Assembly (NCBI GenBank): GCA_014529385.2
Contig: CM043960.1
Span: 116,382,043-116,446,042, forward strand
From: Adiantum capillus-veneris
Lineage: Eukaryota > Streptophyta > Polypodiopsida > Polypodiales > Pteridaceae
Direction of reading: 5' to 3'
DNA length: 64,000 nt
This document shows positions 33,383-44,559 of this stretch, in pieces. Below the pieces are notes generated by a model. The model was not told the DNA's origin, did no database searches, and saw only the letters and a list, made by a program, of their open reading frames with translations. The translations under genes were made by a program, and so were the position numbers. Position 1 is the stretch's first letter, and each line of letters starts with the position of its first letter.

Positions 33383-33591
33383 ACCAAGAGGATTTGCACA
33401 CACAATTAATCCCAATCACTAGGCAAAATATATATATTATGGTAAGCACAAAACTACAATTCCAAAGAACAATTCGTAGCCTATTTGGTCAGCCAAGATT
33501 GAATGCCATTAACTCATCCATTAACCCTTTCATATTACCCATGATACGATATGACCATAGCCTTGATGTTTTCATCTTCGTATTGTTTTGA
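33379..33591 (+). CDS. Small LTR-encoded reading frame B (70 aa), paralogue of frame A
   Basis: ATG at 33,379 inside the ATGA overlap, stop TGA at 33,589-33,591. Contains KLQFQRTIRSLFGQPRLNA and FILPMIRYDHSLDVFIF, matching frame A (F-Q, LFG, RLN, ILP-I, Y, DV in register). Identical copy at 38,968-39,180. No signal peptide or catalytic motif visible. Confidence 0.45.
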   Translation: MNQEDLHTQLIPITRQNIYIMVSTKLQFQRTIRSLFGQPRLNAINSSINPFILPMIRYDHSLDVFIFVLF

Positions 33592-33802
33592 CATTCTCTT
33601 TTGCGTTCTTTCTTTGTGTGTGTGTGTGAGTGCAAGAGAGAAAGAGTGAGTCTTCTTTGATTGCACTTCTTTCCAAACCCTAGTCTTCATGGCATCCATG
33701 GTTTAACTCCTTCATATAGTTTTTGTTGAGTTCTCTCACAAACTCTCACAGCCATAAGCCCGGTGCTTTCCTGGCAAGACCGCAAATTTCTCGACATATT
33801 TT

Positions 33803-33816
33803 TGGTGAACCCGCGA
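33803..33816 (+). promoter_or_regulatory. Candidate primer-binding site of element C
   Basis: TGGTGAACCCGCGA lies six bases after the LTR end and begins with the TGG complementary to a tRNA CCA end. I cannot assign the tRNA with confidence. Confidence 0.5.
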
Positions 33817-33846
33817 AACTGCTAGGGTGAGAGTTTGTGGGTAACC

Positions 33847-36222
33847 ATGGGTGATCATGTTGAGCAACAGGGTATGCATTTTGACCCAGCAACAATGCAA
33901 ATGTTTCGAGCATTTGCAATGTTCATGCAACAACAACATGCTACTGAAAGAAGGGAGATTTCAGCAACAAAGGCCATACAAGCGGTCGTCAACAGAATGG
34001 ATCAGTTCAATGGCAAAGATGTAACCAAGTACTTACGCGAGTATGTGAAGGAGATGGAGCTGCATCGCGTGTCAGAAGGTGAGATGATTCAAAGCTTTGA
34101 GCTAGTTGTTGCTCCAGAAATTAGGGAGCATGTTAGAGCAATTAAAGATGGGCATGGGAGAAATTGGGAAGAACTCAAAGTAGCTTTAAAGGAGGAATAT
34201 TTCATGGAGGACTCGGAGAGAGTGACCAAAAGGACATTCTTAGAATGGGTAGTCAAGCCAAAGCAAGGACTATCAATAACAGAGCTACTTAGGGAATTTG
34301 AGCGGCGCTATGCACAACTCACTAGGACAGAAAGGGCCACACTAGATGCAGAGAAGACAGATCTTTTCTTACAAGCTGTAGGTAAAGAGTTTCAAGAAAA
34401 TTTGGAGCTTCTTCTTGAAGATAAAGATGCTGAGCAAGGACTAAAGACCGACTGGAATGAGGTTGAAGGTGCTGTCTCACTGCTTGCCAAACGACAAAGA
34501 AGAAGGGACAAGATGGTAGTAAACACTACAAGTCCTTCCACCTCAACTTCTGACAAAATGGTAAAGCCTACTTTTATCGCTCCTAAGTTTGATGAGTCCA
34601 TGCTAGATGAGCTTGTGAAGGGAATGCGTGACTTGAAGGTGAAGTTTGCAAAGCTTGAAGAAAAAGGCCAACCATCAGGGCCACTTCCTAGGCAAAGACA
34701 ACAGCCCAAAGAAGGGTTTGTTAATAGATGTATTTGGTGTGATAGTACAAACCATGTAAGAAGGGATTGTGATGATTTTAGTGATGCTTTGTCAAAAGAT
34801 GTTGTCTTTTTTAAGGATGGTAAAATCCACTTAAGAGAGACAGGTCTACCCTTGAGAACTAACTTTGGGAAGGGGGGAATGCAAACCTTAGTTGAAGATA
34901 TGGCAACCAAGCATGCCACCTCTTCAGTTGAGGCAGCTACTTATGGAGTAAAAATTGAACATTTTTGTGATGAAGAGGTGAGTGACCATCATGGTCAAAT
35001 TTGGCCAAATGTCATGCAATTAGCTAAAAAGGGAAAGCTTACAAAAGAGATTCTACATGAAGCAGGTGATTGCATACGTCTAGAAACGGGATGGAATGAT
35101 CCAGTGGACTCATTGTCAGTGCATGCCTATATTACAAAATGCCAACAAAATGAGGCAATTGTAGAAGAGAAGCGCAGACGTGAGAATGCTGATGAAGGAC
35201 CATCAAAAAGAGCTTCTAGAAGTGGGGGAAGAAGCGACTCAATGCCTTCTCAAACACCCTCAACACAAGGAGCATCTCCACCTGAAGTACTCATGGAGGA
35301 GTCTACAACAGGAAAGAAGAAAGAGCCAACGAAAGGTAAGACAAAAGGCCCAACTTATAAACTACAATCTGATATTGAGGTTGCTACAGATTTAAAGAAA
35401 GTCTTGGAGGAAAGGATCTTGAATAGCAAGATTGAGTTTACTTTGGGAGAAGTTCTTGGCATTGCAAAGCGTGAATTCCATGAGGAGATCATTGACATCA
35501 TCAAGAGAAAGAGGCAAACCCTTGCTGAAGTTTCTCGTCCACAGGTTGAAGGGGAAACCTCAAAGACACAAGGGATGCAACTGCAAAATAAGGAGAATGA
35601 TGGAGCTGTGGTAGGATGCTACCAATCTAGTGGGAGAGTGAAGCAAGTGCATTTCTCAAATGATGATGAAGAAGTTGAAGATATTCCTAGGAGTTACTAT
35701 TCACGAAGTCATTGGGCAAGGGCTACTACAGAAACTTTGGTCAAGGTAGGTGATCTTGAAGAGCCATTTGTTGCCTTGATTGACCATGGTTCAGAAATAA
35801 ACATAATGTCAAAGAGTCTCTACAACAAGTGCAAATGGCCAATGGACACAGATCATGGTTGGATGGTAAAAGTGGCAAACAATTCATCCGGTGAATTGTA
35901 TGCAGCATGTCCAGGTGTGAAGGTGACAATAGGTGATGTAAAGATTGACCAAAACTTCTTTGTACAGGATACATCTTCATATCATCTCATCCTTGGACAG
36001 CCCTACATTGTGGGAGTTCGAATGGAAATAAAGGTAATGGACGATGGTTCAGCATATGCTAGGATACGTAGCAAAGATGGTAAACGTGCTGTCCAATTTC
36101 TCACAGTTTGTGTAAACCATGAAAGAAATCGTGACAACCTCAGAGAACATCCTCTACCAAAGGTGAGCAAAGAGTTTCATGATCATAGAGAAATGATGGG
36201 TTTTGGCCAAGTACCATTGTAA
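33847..36222 (+). CDS. Ty3 gag-protease polyprotein (~791 aa)
   Basis: The start is taken as ATG 33,847 (context ACCATGG). Capsid region: about residues 1-230 (MDQFNGKDVTKYLREYVKEM; FLEWVVKPKQGLSITELLREF). Zinc knuckle: CIWCDSTNHVRRDC (near 34,735). A long Lys/Glu-rich middle follows, then a retroviral-type aspartic protease, PFVALIDHGSEINIMS (near 35,780), ending HLILGQPYI. DHG replaces the usual DTG/DSG, a change seen in some plant Ty3 elements. The frame is open to TAA at 36,220, unusually intact for this window. Confidence 0.9.
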   Translation: MGDHVEQQGMHFDPATMQMFRAFAMFMQQQHATERREISATKAIQAVVNRMDQFNGKDVTKYLREYVKEMELHRVSEGEMIQSFELVVAPEIREHVRAIKDGHGRNWEELKVALKEEYFMEDSERVTKRTFLEWVVKPKQGLSITELLREFERRYAQLTRTERATLDAEKTDLFLQAVGKEFQENLELLLEDKDAEQGLKTDWNEVEGAVSLLAKRQRRRDKMVVNTTSPSTSTSDKMVKPTFIAPKFDESMLDELVKGMRDLKVKFAKLEEKGQPSGPLPRQRQQPKEGFVNRCIWCDSTNHVRRDCDDFSDALSKDVVFFKDGKIHLRETGLPLRTNFGKGGMQTLVEDMATKHATSSVEAATYGVKIEHFCDEEVSDHHGQIWPNVMQLAKKGKLTKEILHEAGDCIRLETGWNDPVDSLSVHAYITKCQQNEAIVEEKRRRENADEGPSKRASRSGGRSDSMPSQTPSTQGASPPEVLMEESTTGKKKEPTKGKTKGPTYKLQSDIEVATDLKKVLEERILNSKIEFTLGEVLGIAKREFHEEIIDIIKRKRQTLAEVSRPQVEGETSKTQGMQLQNKENDGAVVGCYQSSGRVKQVHFSNDDEEVEDIPRSYYSRSHWARATTETLVKVGDLEEPFVALIDHGSEINIMSKSLYNKCKWPMDTDHGWMVKVANNSSGELYAACPGVKVTIGDVKIDQNFFVQDTSSYHLILGQPYIVGVRMEIKVMDDGSAYARIRSKDGKRAVQFLTVCVNHERNRDNLREHPLPKVSKEFHDHREMMGFGQVPL

Positions 36223-37450
36223 AGCGGGATTGCAGTGGTACAGAAAGAAAAAGGGTCTCGCCTGATCCAAAAATAGGTAAAGCATTTTCAAAGAGCTCCT
36301 TGGTAACAAAGAATGGATCAGTATGTTTTACAAAACTTGAAGATTTGAAGAGATGTGATAAGCAATATGTGCATAATGTACAAATGTGCATGAAAAAGAG
36401 TGGGTTGCTAGAGCCTACTGAAAATGTTTTGGGTTTGTGTGAACAAGTTTCTTTTGTAGATACTATGGGTGAGCTTGATGCTATAATGAGGTCTAGTTTG
36501 CATCTTGAAAATGAAGTTGTGGAAGTTTGCTCTATGGAAATGTATGAAGTAATAGAAGCCTTTAAAGAAAGCCAAACAGTAGGCCCAGAAGTCCATGTTG
36601 AAACTAAATACAAGAGTGTAGCAAAGAAGGTGAAACCAGTAGCTTCACCCTTACCACCCAACAACAGGGAAAAGATTGAACAGGCTTCTTTACAACCAAG
36701 TTTGCGGAATCCTAAAAAGATCGGGCATACCTTCACAAAGGAGTCTTTTCAAGAGTTGCAGATTGGTTGCGAGGAGTTTCTAACACAAGAGGAGACAAAG
36801 TGCTTCAAAGAAATGCTTTCAAAGCATGGTAAGGCTTTTGCATTTGAGCCACATGAGATAGGATGTGTTGATCCTTATATTGTAGCTCCTATGGTAATTT
36901 TCACAATACCTCATGTGCCTTGGAATCTGCGGCCTATTCCGGTTCCAAAGGCTCATTTGCCAAAGTTAGTAGAGCTACTGAATGAGAAAATCAAAATGGG
37001 AATCTTGGAGCCTTCTTGTGCTCCATACTCAAACAGGTGGTTCACAGTTCCAAAGAAGAATGGTTCTCTACGCTTCATCCAAGATATGCAACCAGTGAAC
37101 AAGGTTACAATTAGAAATGTAGGAACAGGTCCAATTGTGGATGAATTTGCAGAGGCGTTTGCAGGGAGGGCAATCTACTCAATGGGGGATCTCTACTCAG
37201 GGTATGATCAATTTCAGCTTGCAATCGAAAGCAGAGACTTGACAACCATGAGGACACCTTTGGGTTTGGTAAGGATGTGTACCTTGCCACAGGGAGCAAC
37301 CAACTCGGTTGCACATATGATGAATGGGATGAATAAGGTCTTACGTGACTTTATTCCTCAAATCACAATGCCTTTCATTGATGATTTGCCTATCAAAGGA
37401 TGTGAAGAAAATGACAAAGATGAAGCTTTGGATCTCAAGGGATGTCGCAG
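36189..37450 (+). CDS. Ty3 reverse transcriptase, truncated
   Basis: The pol frame is open from 36,189, overlapping the gag-protease end by 31 nt in the -1 frame. After a linker: FEPHEIGCVDPYIVAPMVI, PWNLRPIPVPKAHLPKLVEL, GILEPSCAPYSNRWFTVPKK, GSLRFIQDMQPVNK, IYSMGDLYSGYDQFQLAI, TLPQGATNSVAHMM, and MPFIDDLPIKG holding the catalytic FIDD. It ends in DLKGCRR where the second LTR sequence takes over. RNase H and integrase are missing. Confidence 0.88.
36198..36204 (+). promoter_or_regulatory. Candidate -1 frameshift slippery site GGGTTTT
   Basis: The heptamer sits in the X XXY YYZ register of the gag-protease frame (codons GGT, TTT), 16 nt before its stop and inside the 31-nt overlap with the pol frame. 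A -1 slip here reads directly into RT. Confidence 0.5.
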
Positions 37451-37452
37451 GT

Positions 37453-39385
37453 TAGATACATAATTATATTTCCATATGTAAGTATAAAAATAAGCTTTCT
37501 ATCTCATCTTATTATTTATCTCAAGGGTAATGTATTCTTACTTTACCATAAAAAAAAATACTATGGGAAAAGTGTCAATAGCTCCGCCTCTTTAACTTGG
37601 GACAAAAAGCATTGATTCTTTATTTCTACTATTTCATTATCATCTCACACCCTAGCTAGATCCTATATCTAGGGTAAACTCCAATATATATATATTCTAT
37701 GTATTTTTTATACTTTTCTTATATTTCTTTTTAAATAGCTACTAGGAGAGAATCAAATCCTAGTGGGACACTAGGTGGCATGATTTCAAAGATACACTTA
37801 TTTTAATGCATTATTGCAAGCATGATTACAAAAATTTGTCAAGGAGCAATGTCATGCTTTCATATGGCATGAGGTGTCCTTTGGAATTAAATGAAAGTCA
37901 AGGCTAAGGAGACCACATGAAGACTTTTGCTGCCATAAATGGACCCTATTTTGATGAATTTTTTACACAAGGTTCCAATCCTAATTGGAGAATGATTTTA
38001 AAATGAAAATCGTAGCTAATGAGCTGAAGTTTCTGCCCATATTTTTACTTTTTTATTTGGATCTACGGTTGAGGAGATATGATCAAAATACTGGACCCCA
38101 GTCTGCCCACATCATGCAGGGACAGCTCATTTTCAACTTTTCCAATTCCTGTTCACACTGGCTCCTCTCTTCTTGTGTAAATCCTTGTGGGTTCCCTTCA
38201 CCTATAAAAGGGGACCTCTTCTTACTTGGAAGGAACTCAATCATTCAAGCCATTGATGAGAGAAATTCTTGAGGGAGTGAGTAGTAATGCCTGATTGTAC
38301 TTAGCCCCATTAACATAAGCCCAAGCCTACACTTTCTCCTAGAGGAAAACTAGCCATTCTTGTACGCCATCCTTGGAGGATCAACTCTAATCAAAGAAGG
38401 TGTTGTACTTGGCGTATCAATCAACGTTGAATTCTCCCCTCTTCTTCTCTCTCCCATCAATAATGGTGCCGAAGGGTTTCAAGTAAGATGTGTTCTACAT
38501 TGATGTTTTCTTGATTTCTTGTTGTTTTCATTTTCATCTCTAATCCAACATATATATATGTATCTAATCTCATCTCCTTAACCAAACCTATCTCTCTCAT
38601 TCTTAGCAATTCATCCTCTCTAGGTTCTCTTTGCTACAGGTACATCTCTCCCCGCAGTATCCTTATTGCCTACGGGCAAGAATAGGGCTTGGGAGGGAAA
38701 CTTCTCATCTCTTCACTTCTCTCGTATCTACATTTCTCACATACTATCCTAGATGAATAACCCACATGATGATCATTTCTATCGCTTTCACTCTGTACGA
38801 TCTATTAGAATTAACGTATGGATTAGCCGTAAAATACACTTTCAACAACGTATAGTGTTTCTCTTCGGCCCTGAAAGGCTCAATGAAATACTTCTATCAC
38901 CGGATCCCATCATACTACCTCTCATAGACTATAATTTTTCTTTTGATGTAAGCGTAGTTATCTTGCTATGAACCAAGAGGATTTGCACACACAATTAATC
39001 CCAATCACTAGGCAAAATATATATATTATGGTAAGCACAAAACTACAATTCCAAAGAACAATTCGTAGCCTATTTGGTCAGCCAAGATTGAATGCCATTA
39101 ACTCATCCATTAACCCTTTCATATTACCCATGATACGATATGACCATAGCCTTGATGTTTTCATCTTCGTATTGTTTTGACATTCTCTTTTGCGTTCTTT
39201 CTTTGTGTGTGTGTGTGAGTGCAAGAGAGAAAGAGTGAGTCTTCTTTGATTGCACTTCTTTCCAAACCCTAGTCTTCATGGCATCCATGGTTTAACTCCT
39301 TCATATAGTTTTTGTTGAGTTCTCTCACAAACTCTCACAGCCATAAGCCCGGTGCTTTCCTGGCAAGACCGCAAATTTCTCGACA
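37453..39385 (+). repeat. 3' LTR of Ty3 element C, 5'-truncated (1,933 bp)
   Basis: Starts at TAGATACATAATTATATT, equivalent to position 31,848 of the first LTR, so about 62 bp of its 5' end are lost. Another gap of 16 bp follows shortly. It then matches the first LTR to CGACA and is followed by ACGG. Contains copies of frames A and B and the TATA box. Confidence 0.9.
38753..39180 (+). CDS. Second copies of LTR reading frames A and B
   Basis: Frames A (38,753-38,971) and B (38,968-39,180) encode the same 72 and 70 residues as in the first LTR. Identity is expected from LTR youth and so is not by itself evidence of selection. Confidence 0.45.
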
Positions 39386-41033
39386 ACGGTCAATCCATCA
39401 CGGAATGGACGAATGTACTTCTCTACTATGTGTGGCTCCACAATGCTCAGCAAAGCATTATTCAAGTCATCCTCTATCTTGTTTGAGCTGAAATGCACAA
39501 TGTAAATACGACCGCCATCACTATCTGCAAAACCCTCAAACAGATCAAACAAGATCTTTATCCACACAACAAATTTCATTCAAGAAGGGAACTTACTGGA
39601 TGATGGGTAGGTAACTAATGGCAGCTACCAAACATGCAATATTTTTGTTTTCAAACTTGTTGCAAAGTCAATTACTTCCTTTTCTGACATTCCACTCCTT
39701 TTTCATGAACACCACATAACTAGTAATAAAGAAGTGAATCAACAATACTAAAATGTCACTTGCATGAAGGTACAAGAAAAAGGATCCACAAAAACTAGCA
39801 ACTATGTTACCTCAAATGTTCTAGCAAATCCCTCTTCATGAGGCATTTGCACACTAGACTCTACCACTATGGACATTCGTGTACCTCCACGAGATCTTTC
39901 TTTCCTATCCTTTACAGCATCGTTGTGTGCCCTTTCCTCATTGGGAGGGAAGTACTCCTCATCATACTCTAAGAACAATGGAAAATCTTGGTAAAGTTTG
40001 CCCTTGAAGTTCCATACTATCTGCATTGGGTTGAAAATATGCTCTACTTTCTCAATCTCAAGCATTTTTTGTAAGCTTTTGAAACTTCTAATGTTAAAGT
40101 TGCACTTCAAAAACCATCTAACACAAGGCAGAGAATTCTAAGTAGCAAAATTAACATGTTTCTTTTCAATGTAATTAAGTGTACATACTTGCAAAGAAAT
40201 TTTTTTCTAGCATTTGCCAATGCCTTGCAAACCTCAAATTGTGATCCTTTCTTCATAAAACCTAGCTCATAAGCAAAGGTCTTGCCCTTATGTTGCATCT
40301 TAGCATCCTCAAGGGATGAGTTGAGATCAAGACCAGGTATTGATTTCAAATGTATACTCGGGATACTGTTGTATACATTTTCAACCTCTTTTACAATTGA
40401 TGACCAAAAAACCTCGATATGCAACCACTCTCAAAAGACAACAAATTCTCCTTTACAAATTGAAAATCATATATTTGAAATATTATCTTCGCCTAGCTAG
40501 AGATCAACAATGTTGAGAGTTGATCTACTTACCAGTGTGAGGGATGTCCAAACTCTTCACATCTACTGCATCACTAGAAGCCATTGCAAAAATAATGTAG
40601 GTTTTTTTATAGCAAGAAGGTCTGCACAGGCTAGCCCGTATACATTCACTCCTTTGTCGACCACTTTGGATGGTTGGTCCACTCAATTTTTCACAATGTC
40701 TTGCACAGACATCCATATGGATCTTTTTTGAATTGTACTCGAAGCATATTTTCCTATACCAGTACAGAGTTTGAATCAACCAACCTCCTCCAATCATCTC
40801 TTAGGGCCGGATCAACAATGGCCAAAGCATGTTTTGTCATTTTTTTAGATGGCATGTCGGTTTCAAAGAATGCTTTTTGGTATTGGGCTTGAAACTTTGA
40901 GGGAAGAAATCTCTCCTTCTCTGCTATAATATTTTTCAAGAAAAAGGTATACTTTTCCTACACGCATGGTGCCAGTGATTATTCTATTCTTTGAAAATAA
41001 TTGAACACTTTGATGCCACTTACAGGATGAATA
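39386..41033 (-). pseudogene. Multi-exon gene of unknown family, copy B, middle block
   Basis: Minus-strand exon-like blocks are often more intact than in copy A: KMTKHALAIVDPALRDDW; VKEVENVYNSIPSIHLKS with KMQHKGKTFAYELGFMKKGS; SLQKMLEIEKVEHIFNP; and LFLEYDEEYFPPNEERAHND. Stops remain between blocks. Bounded left by the Ty3 LTR (39,385) and right by the copia LTR (41,034). Confidence 0.6.
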
Positions 41034-41190
41034 TGTGGGTGTTGTGGAGTTCAAGGGAAGGAGAGGAGGGCAAGGGGAAGATGATAGACATGTTTGGTGG
41101 AGCATGAGAGAGTAATTACTCTCTCCTCCTTATTTTCTATATGAACAACTAATGTAAGAGGGCGGGTGCCTGACCACGGGCTTGAAATCA
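41034..41190 (-). repeat. 3' LTR of copia element 2 (157 bp)
   Basis: TGTGGGTGTTGTGG...GAAATCA in plus orientation, matching 47,469-47,643. Directly beyond it lies AACAGTCTCCCACTTGAAGG, the plus-strand view of a copia polypurine tract. Confidence 0.8.
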
Positions 41191-41584
41191 AACAGTCTCC
41201 CACTTGAAGGCCAACGTTGCCCAAGCGGCTAAAGAATGTAGGGGCTACTATGTACAAATGTACAAAACCGTGAAGCATGATTGTAGCTTCACCCTACACC
41301 CATCATCTCTATGCAATGTGTAAACCGCTCTGAGGCTAGGCCCTTTGTTAGAGCGTCCACTTGGTTTTTATACGTGTAAACTTTGACTAAATCAATGCGT
41401 TTTCTAGCCACAATATCCAGTACCACATGATACTTGACCTCTATGTGTTTTTACTTGGAGTGAAACACAGGGTTCTTTGCTAACACAATCGCACTCTGTC
41501 TGTCTGTCACAATGTAACACTGGGTTCTGGTGTATACCAAAATATCCCATTAGACAAGATAACCACACAGCTTCCTTACTGGAA

Positions 41585-42660
41585 CTAGAAACTGCAACAT
41601 ACTTGCCTCAGTGGTGGAAGATGAAGCGCAATCTTGGATACATAATCTCCAAGAAAATGCCACTCCAGCGCGAATAAGAAAATGTAGCCAGATGTGGATT
41701 GTCTAGTGTCCACACAACTTGGATAATCTGAATCAGTGTATCCAGCGATGGATGCATCATTGGTCCCAAAGCGTAAGCACTTGCCAGCTGAGCCCTTGAC
41801 ATATCTCAAGATGTGCTTCACTCCTTCCCAATGCTTTCTACCTGGGTTTGCCATAAACTTGATGACCACTCCCACTTCATATGCAATGACTGGCCGTGTG
41901 CTGACCATGGCCAACATGAGACTGCCAACTGCCAACTGCCAACTGCCAAAGAATGCGGCACCTTTGCCATCTCTACCTTTTCAGCATCCGATTTGGGACA
42001 ATCATGCTTGCTAAGTTTTTGTTATGCTACTATTGGGGTACTCAATGTTTTCCCCCCTTGCAGATTAAAATGTTGCAAGAGGTTGTGAACATACTCTTCC
42101 TACAAAAGTTCAAGTATACCATATTTACGATCTCTCTTGATACACATACCAAGAAAGTGATGTGCATCATGAAAATCTTTTATAGAAAACTGCTTGCTTG
42201 AGGCATCCTTGAGAAGTGCAATCTCATCTTTTGACTTCCCGGCTATGAGCATATCATCCATGTACAAAATCAGAATGATGAGGGAACCATCGTTCAACCC
42301 CTTTGTGTACAAGCAGTGATCCTCTTGGCTCCATACATAGCCCTAGGACTGAATGTACTTATCAAACTTGATGTACCATTTCCTTGGGCCTTGATTTAAT
42401 CCATACAGAGCTTTCTTGAGTCTACACACTAGTTTTTCTCGTGTTGGCTTCTCGTGCTTCGCAAAACCTTCTGGGGTTGTTTCATGTAAACATCCTCTTC
42501 AAGTTCCCCATAAAGAAATATTGTCTTCACATTCATTTGGAACAATTCCAAGTCCTCAATGGCTACTAGACCAAGCACAAGACACAATGTAGTCATATTG
42601 ACCACATGAGAAAAGATTTCATGAAAATCTACGCCTTTCGTTTTCTTGAACCCTTTTCAA
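41585..42660 (-). pseudogene. Copia 2 reverse transcriptase and RNase H
   Basis: LKKALYGLNQGPRKWYIKFD, then LILILYMDDMLIAGKSKDEI with intact YMDD, SIKDFHDAHHFLGMCIKRDR, and after breaks NPGRKHWEGVKHILRYVKGS and SIAGYTDSDYPSC (RNase H). Stops and frameshifts throughout. At 41,925-41,950 the 7-mer ACTGCCA is repeated about four times, an expansion within the coding region. Confidence 0.85.
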
Positions 42661-42880
42661 CCAATCTTGCCTTATACTTAGACTAGGGATCATCTATAAT
42701 ATACTTGTTCTTGTACACCCATTTGCATGGAAAAGCCTGTTTACCCATAGGTAACTTTGTCAATTCTCAAGTTTCATTGGCTAAAATTGAGTCATACTAG
42801 ATTGCATAACCTCTTCCCACTTTCGCTATCATCCATTTGAATGGCCTCTCTGTAGCAAGTGGGTTTACCGCAATCAGTGA

Positions 42881-44270
42881 CTAGTAAGTAGTCCAATCTT
42901 GGCCGCTCAGGTGCACGAGATGTACAAACAGATCTTTGAGTGCCCGATTAATTGGATTTAACTCTCTCTGGAGCAACATGTGTGTGTGTGTACTAGTGGA
43001 AGGTGCATCACTAGCACGTCCAACATTTTGTGTAACTGGCAGTGAGGAGACATCCTCAAATCGTACTTTGCGATACTCAATGTCTTTCACTAGATTTTTA
43101 TGCATCTTAGACTCATTGAATATCCCCTATGAGTTGTGTATAACCTTCTTAGATTATGGGTGCCGAAGATGATATCCCATCTCTCTTTCTACACCATATC
43201 CAATGAAGATGCACTTGTGTGATTTGGGGTCCAACTTTTGTCTAAGGTCTTTTGGCACATGTGATAATGCCTCACACTCAAATACACGTAGTCTATCATA
43301 ATTGGGCTCTTTGCCCATCCACATCTCCTACGGAACCTTGTACTTTAGTGATGTACTAGGTGACTGATTGATCAAGTAATCAGTCATCGTAAAAGCTTCT
43401 CCCCAAAATTCTTGAGGTAAGTAGGCCATAGACAACATAGAAGTGAGCCCGTTCCTAAATGGTTCTATTCATTCTCTCTGCCACACCGTTTTGGGCAGGT
43501 CTATAAGGCGTGGTAAATTGTCTTCTTATGCCTCTTTTACTGCAAAAGTCCCTGAATTCAAAGGAGATGTAATAAATCCATTGTCAGTGCACAAATATTT
43601 AAGCTTTCTACCTGATTGGTTCTCTACCAATGCTAAGAACTTCTAAAAGACACTAAAGATGTCGCTTTTCTGCTTCAAGAGATAAACCCGCACCTTTCTA
43701 GTAGAGTCATCTATGAATGTTAGGCCCAGTATAACACTCCCCCTAGAAACTTGACTGACATAGGTTTGCACAAGTCGCTATGAATGAGATCTCAAGGACT
43801 CCCTAACTCCTTGTCCAAAGGCGCTGATGTGAACCTAGTCTGTTTGCCATAGATACAATGCTCACATAAAGAGAAGTTAGAGTAATCTAATATAGGGATA
43901 TAACCAAGATGATGCAAGACTTTCATTCCCTTTTGACTCATATGTCCTTGCCGGTTATGCCACAACTTTGTAGACGGCAGCTCGGCTACACAAATAGAAT
44001 TCTCTTTCATAGAAGAGACATAAAGTGAGTACAATGAGCAAGACTTCTTGTCTTTGAGCATGACCATATTTCCCATCTTGATAATCCAAGAACCATGAGC
44101 AAATATGGTAGTGTAGCCCAAATCATCCAGCTCTCCAATTGACACAAACTCTTTGTCAATTTGGGTACATGTCTAGTATTGTGCAACATAAAATCAGTGC
44201 CATTGCGCATAGAAAACTTGACGCTGCCCACACCGCATATATCAAGCTCATACAAATTGCCTAGCTTCAA
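42881..44270 (-). pseudogene. Copia 2 pre-integrase and integrase region
   Basis: VSIGELDDLGYTTIFAHGSW, LWHNRQGHMSQKGMKVLHHL (HxxxH of the integrase zinc finger) and NFSLCEHCIYGKQTRF (CxxC). Then come disrupted integrase core text and a C-terminal KCIFIGYGVEREMGY. Inactive because of stops. Confidence 0.8.
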
Positions 44271-44559
44271 TGTTCCATGTGTGGTAGTGTATGTAGAAAA
44301 CCACTCCTTTGTGAGGAGTCACATGAACGCTAGCACCTAAGTCCACAATCCAATTATGCACATAACACTCATCATGAGCTAACAATGCATTAGGACTCAA
44401 ATCCAATGAAATTTAACAAATCTTTTGACACGTCAGAAACTGTCTCAATGGCTAGAGACTCAACCACATTAAGATCTTCAACCTTCACGTTGCTTTTATG
44501 TTTGTCAGACTTTGCTTTTTCTTTGCCTTTATCACATTGCATTGTGTTGAAATCCTTCT

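Larger units (their letters stand above)
31786..33796 (+). repeat. 5' LTR of Ty3/gypsy element C (2,011 bp)
   Basis: TGTCG...CGACA ends. ACGG immediately precedes it (31,782-31,785) and ACGG follows the other LTR (39,386-39,389), giving a 4-bp target duplication. It is nearly identical to 37,453-39,385: only a handful of substitutions and two gaps, so the insertion is young. A TATAAAA box at 32,614-32,620 marks the likely promoter, leaving about 1.1 kb of transcribed LTR that holds the two small reading frames at 33,164 and 33,379. Confidence 0.9.
31786..39385 (+). mobile_element. Ty3/gypsy retrotransposon C, nested in arm B, pol truncated
   Basis: LTR 31,786-33,796, primer-binding-site region, gag-protease 33,847-36,222, partial RT to about 37,450, then directly the second LTR (37,453-39,385). 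RT thumb, RNase H, integrase, polypurine tract and the first about 60 bp of the second LTR are deleted. It interrupts the arm B gene copy between GAAGCGTTCA (left) and CAATCCATCACGG (right). It is non-autonomous in its present state. Confidence 0.88.

Noticed and set aside
34392-34919. 175-aa minus-strand frame
   Set aside because: Antisense of the well-supported Ty3 gag.
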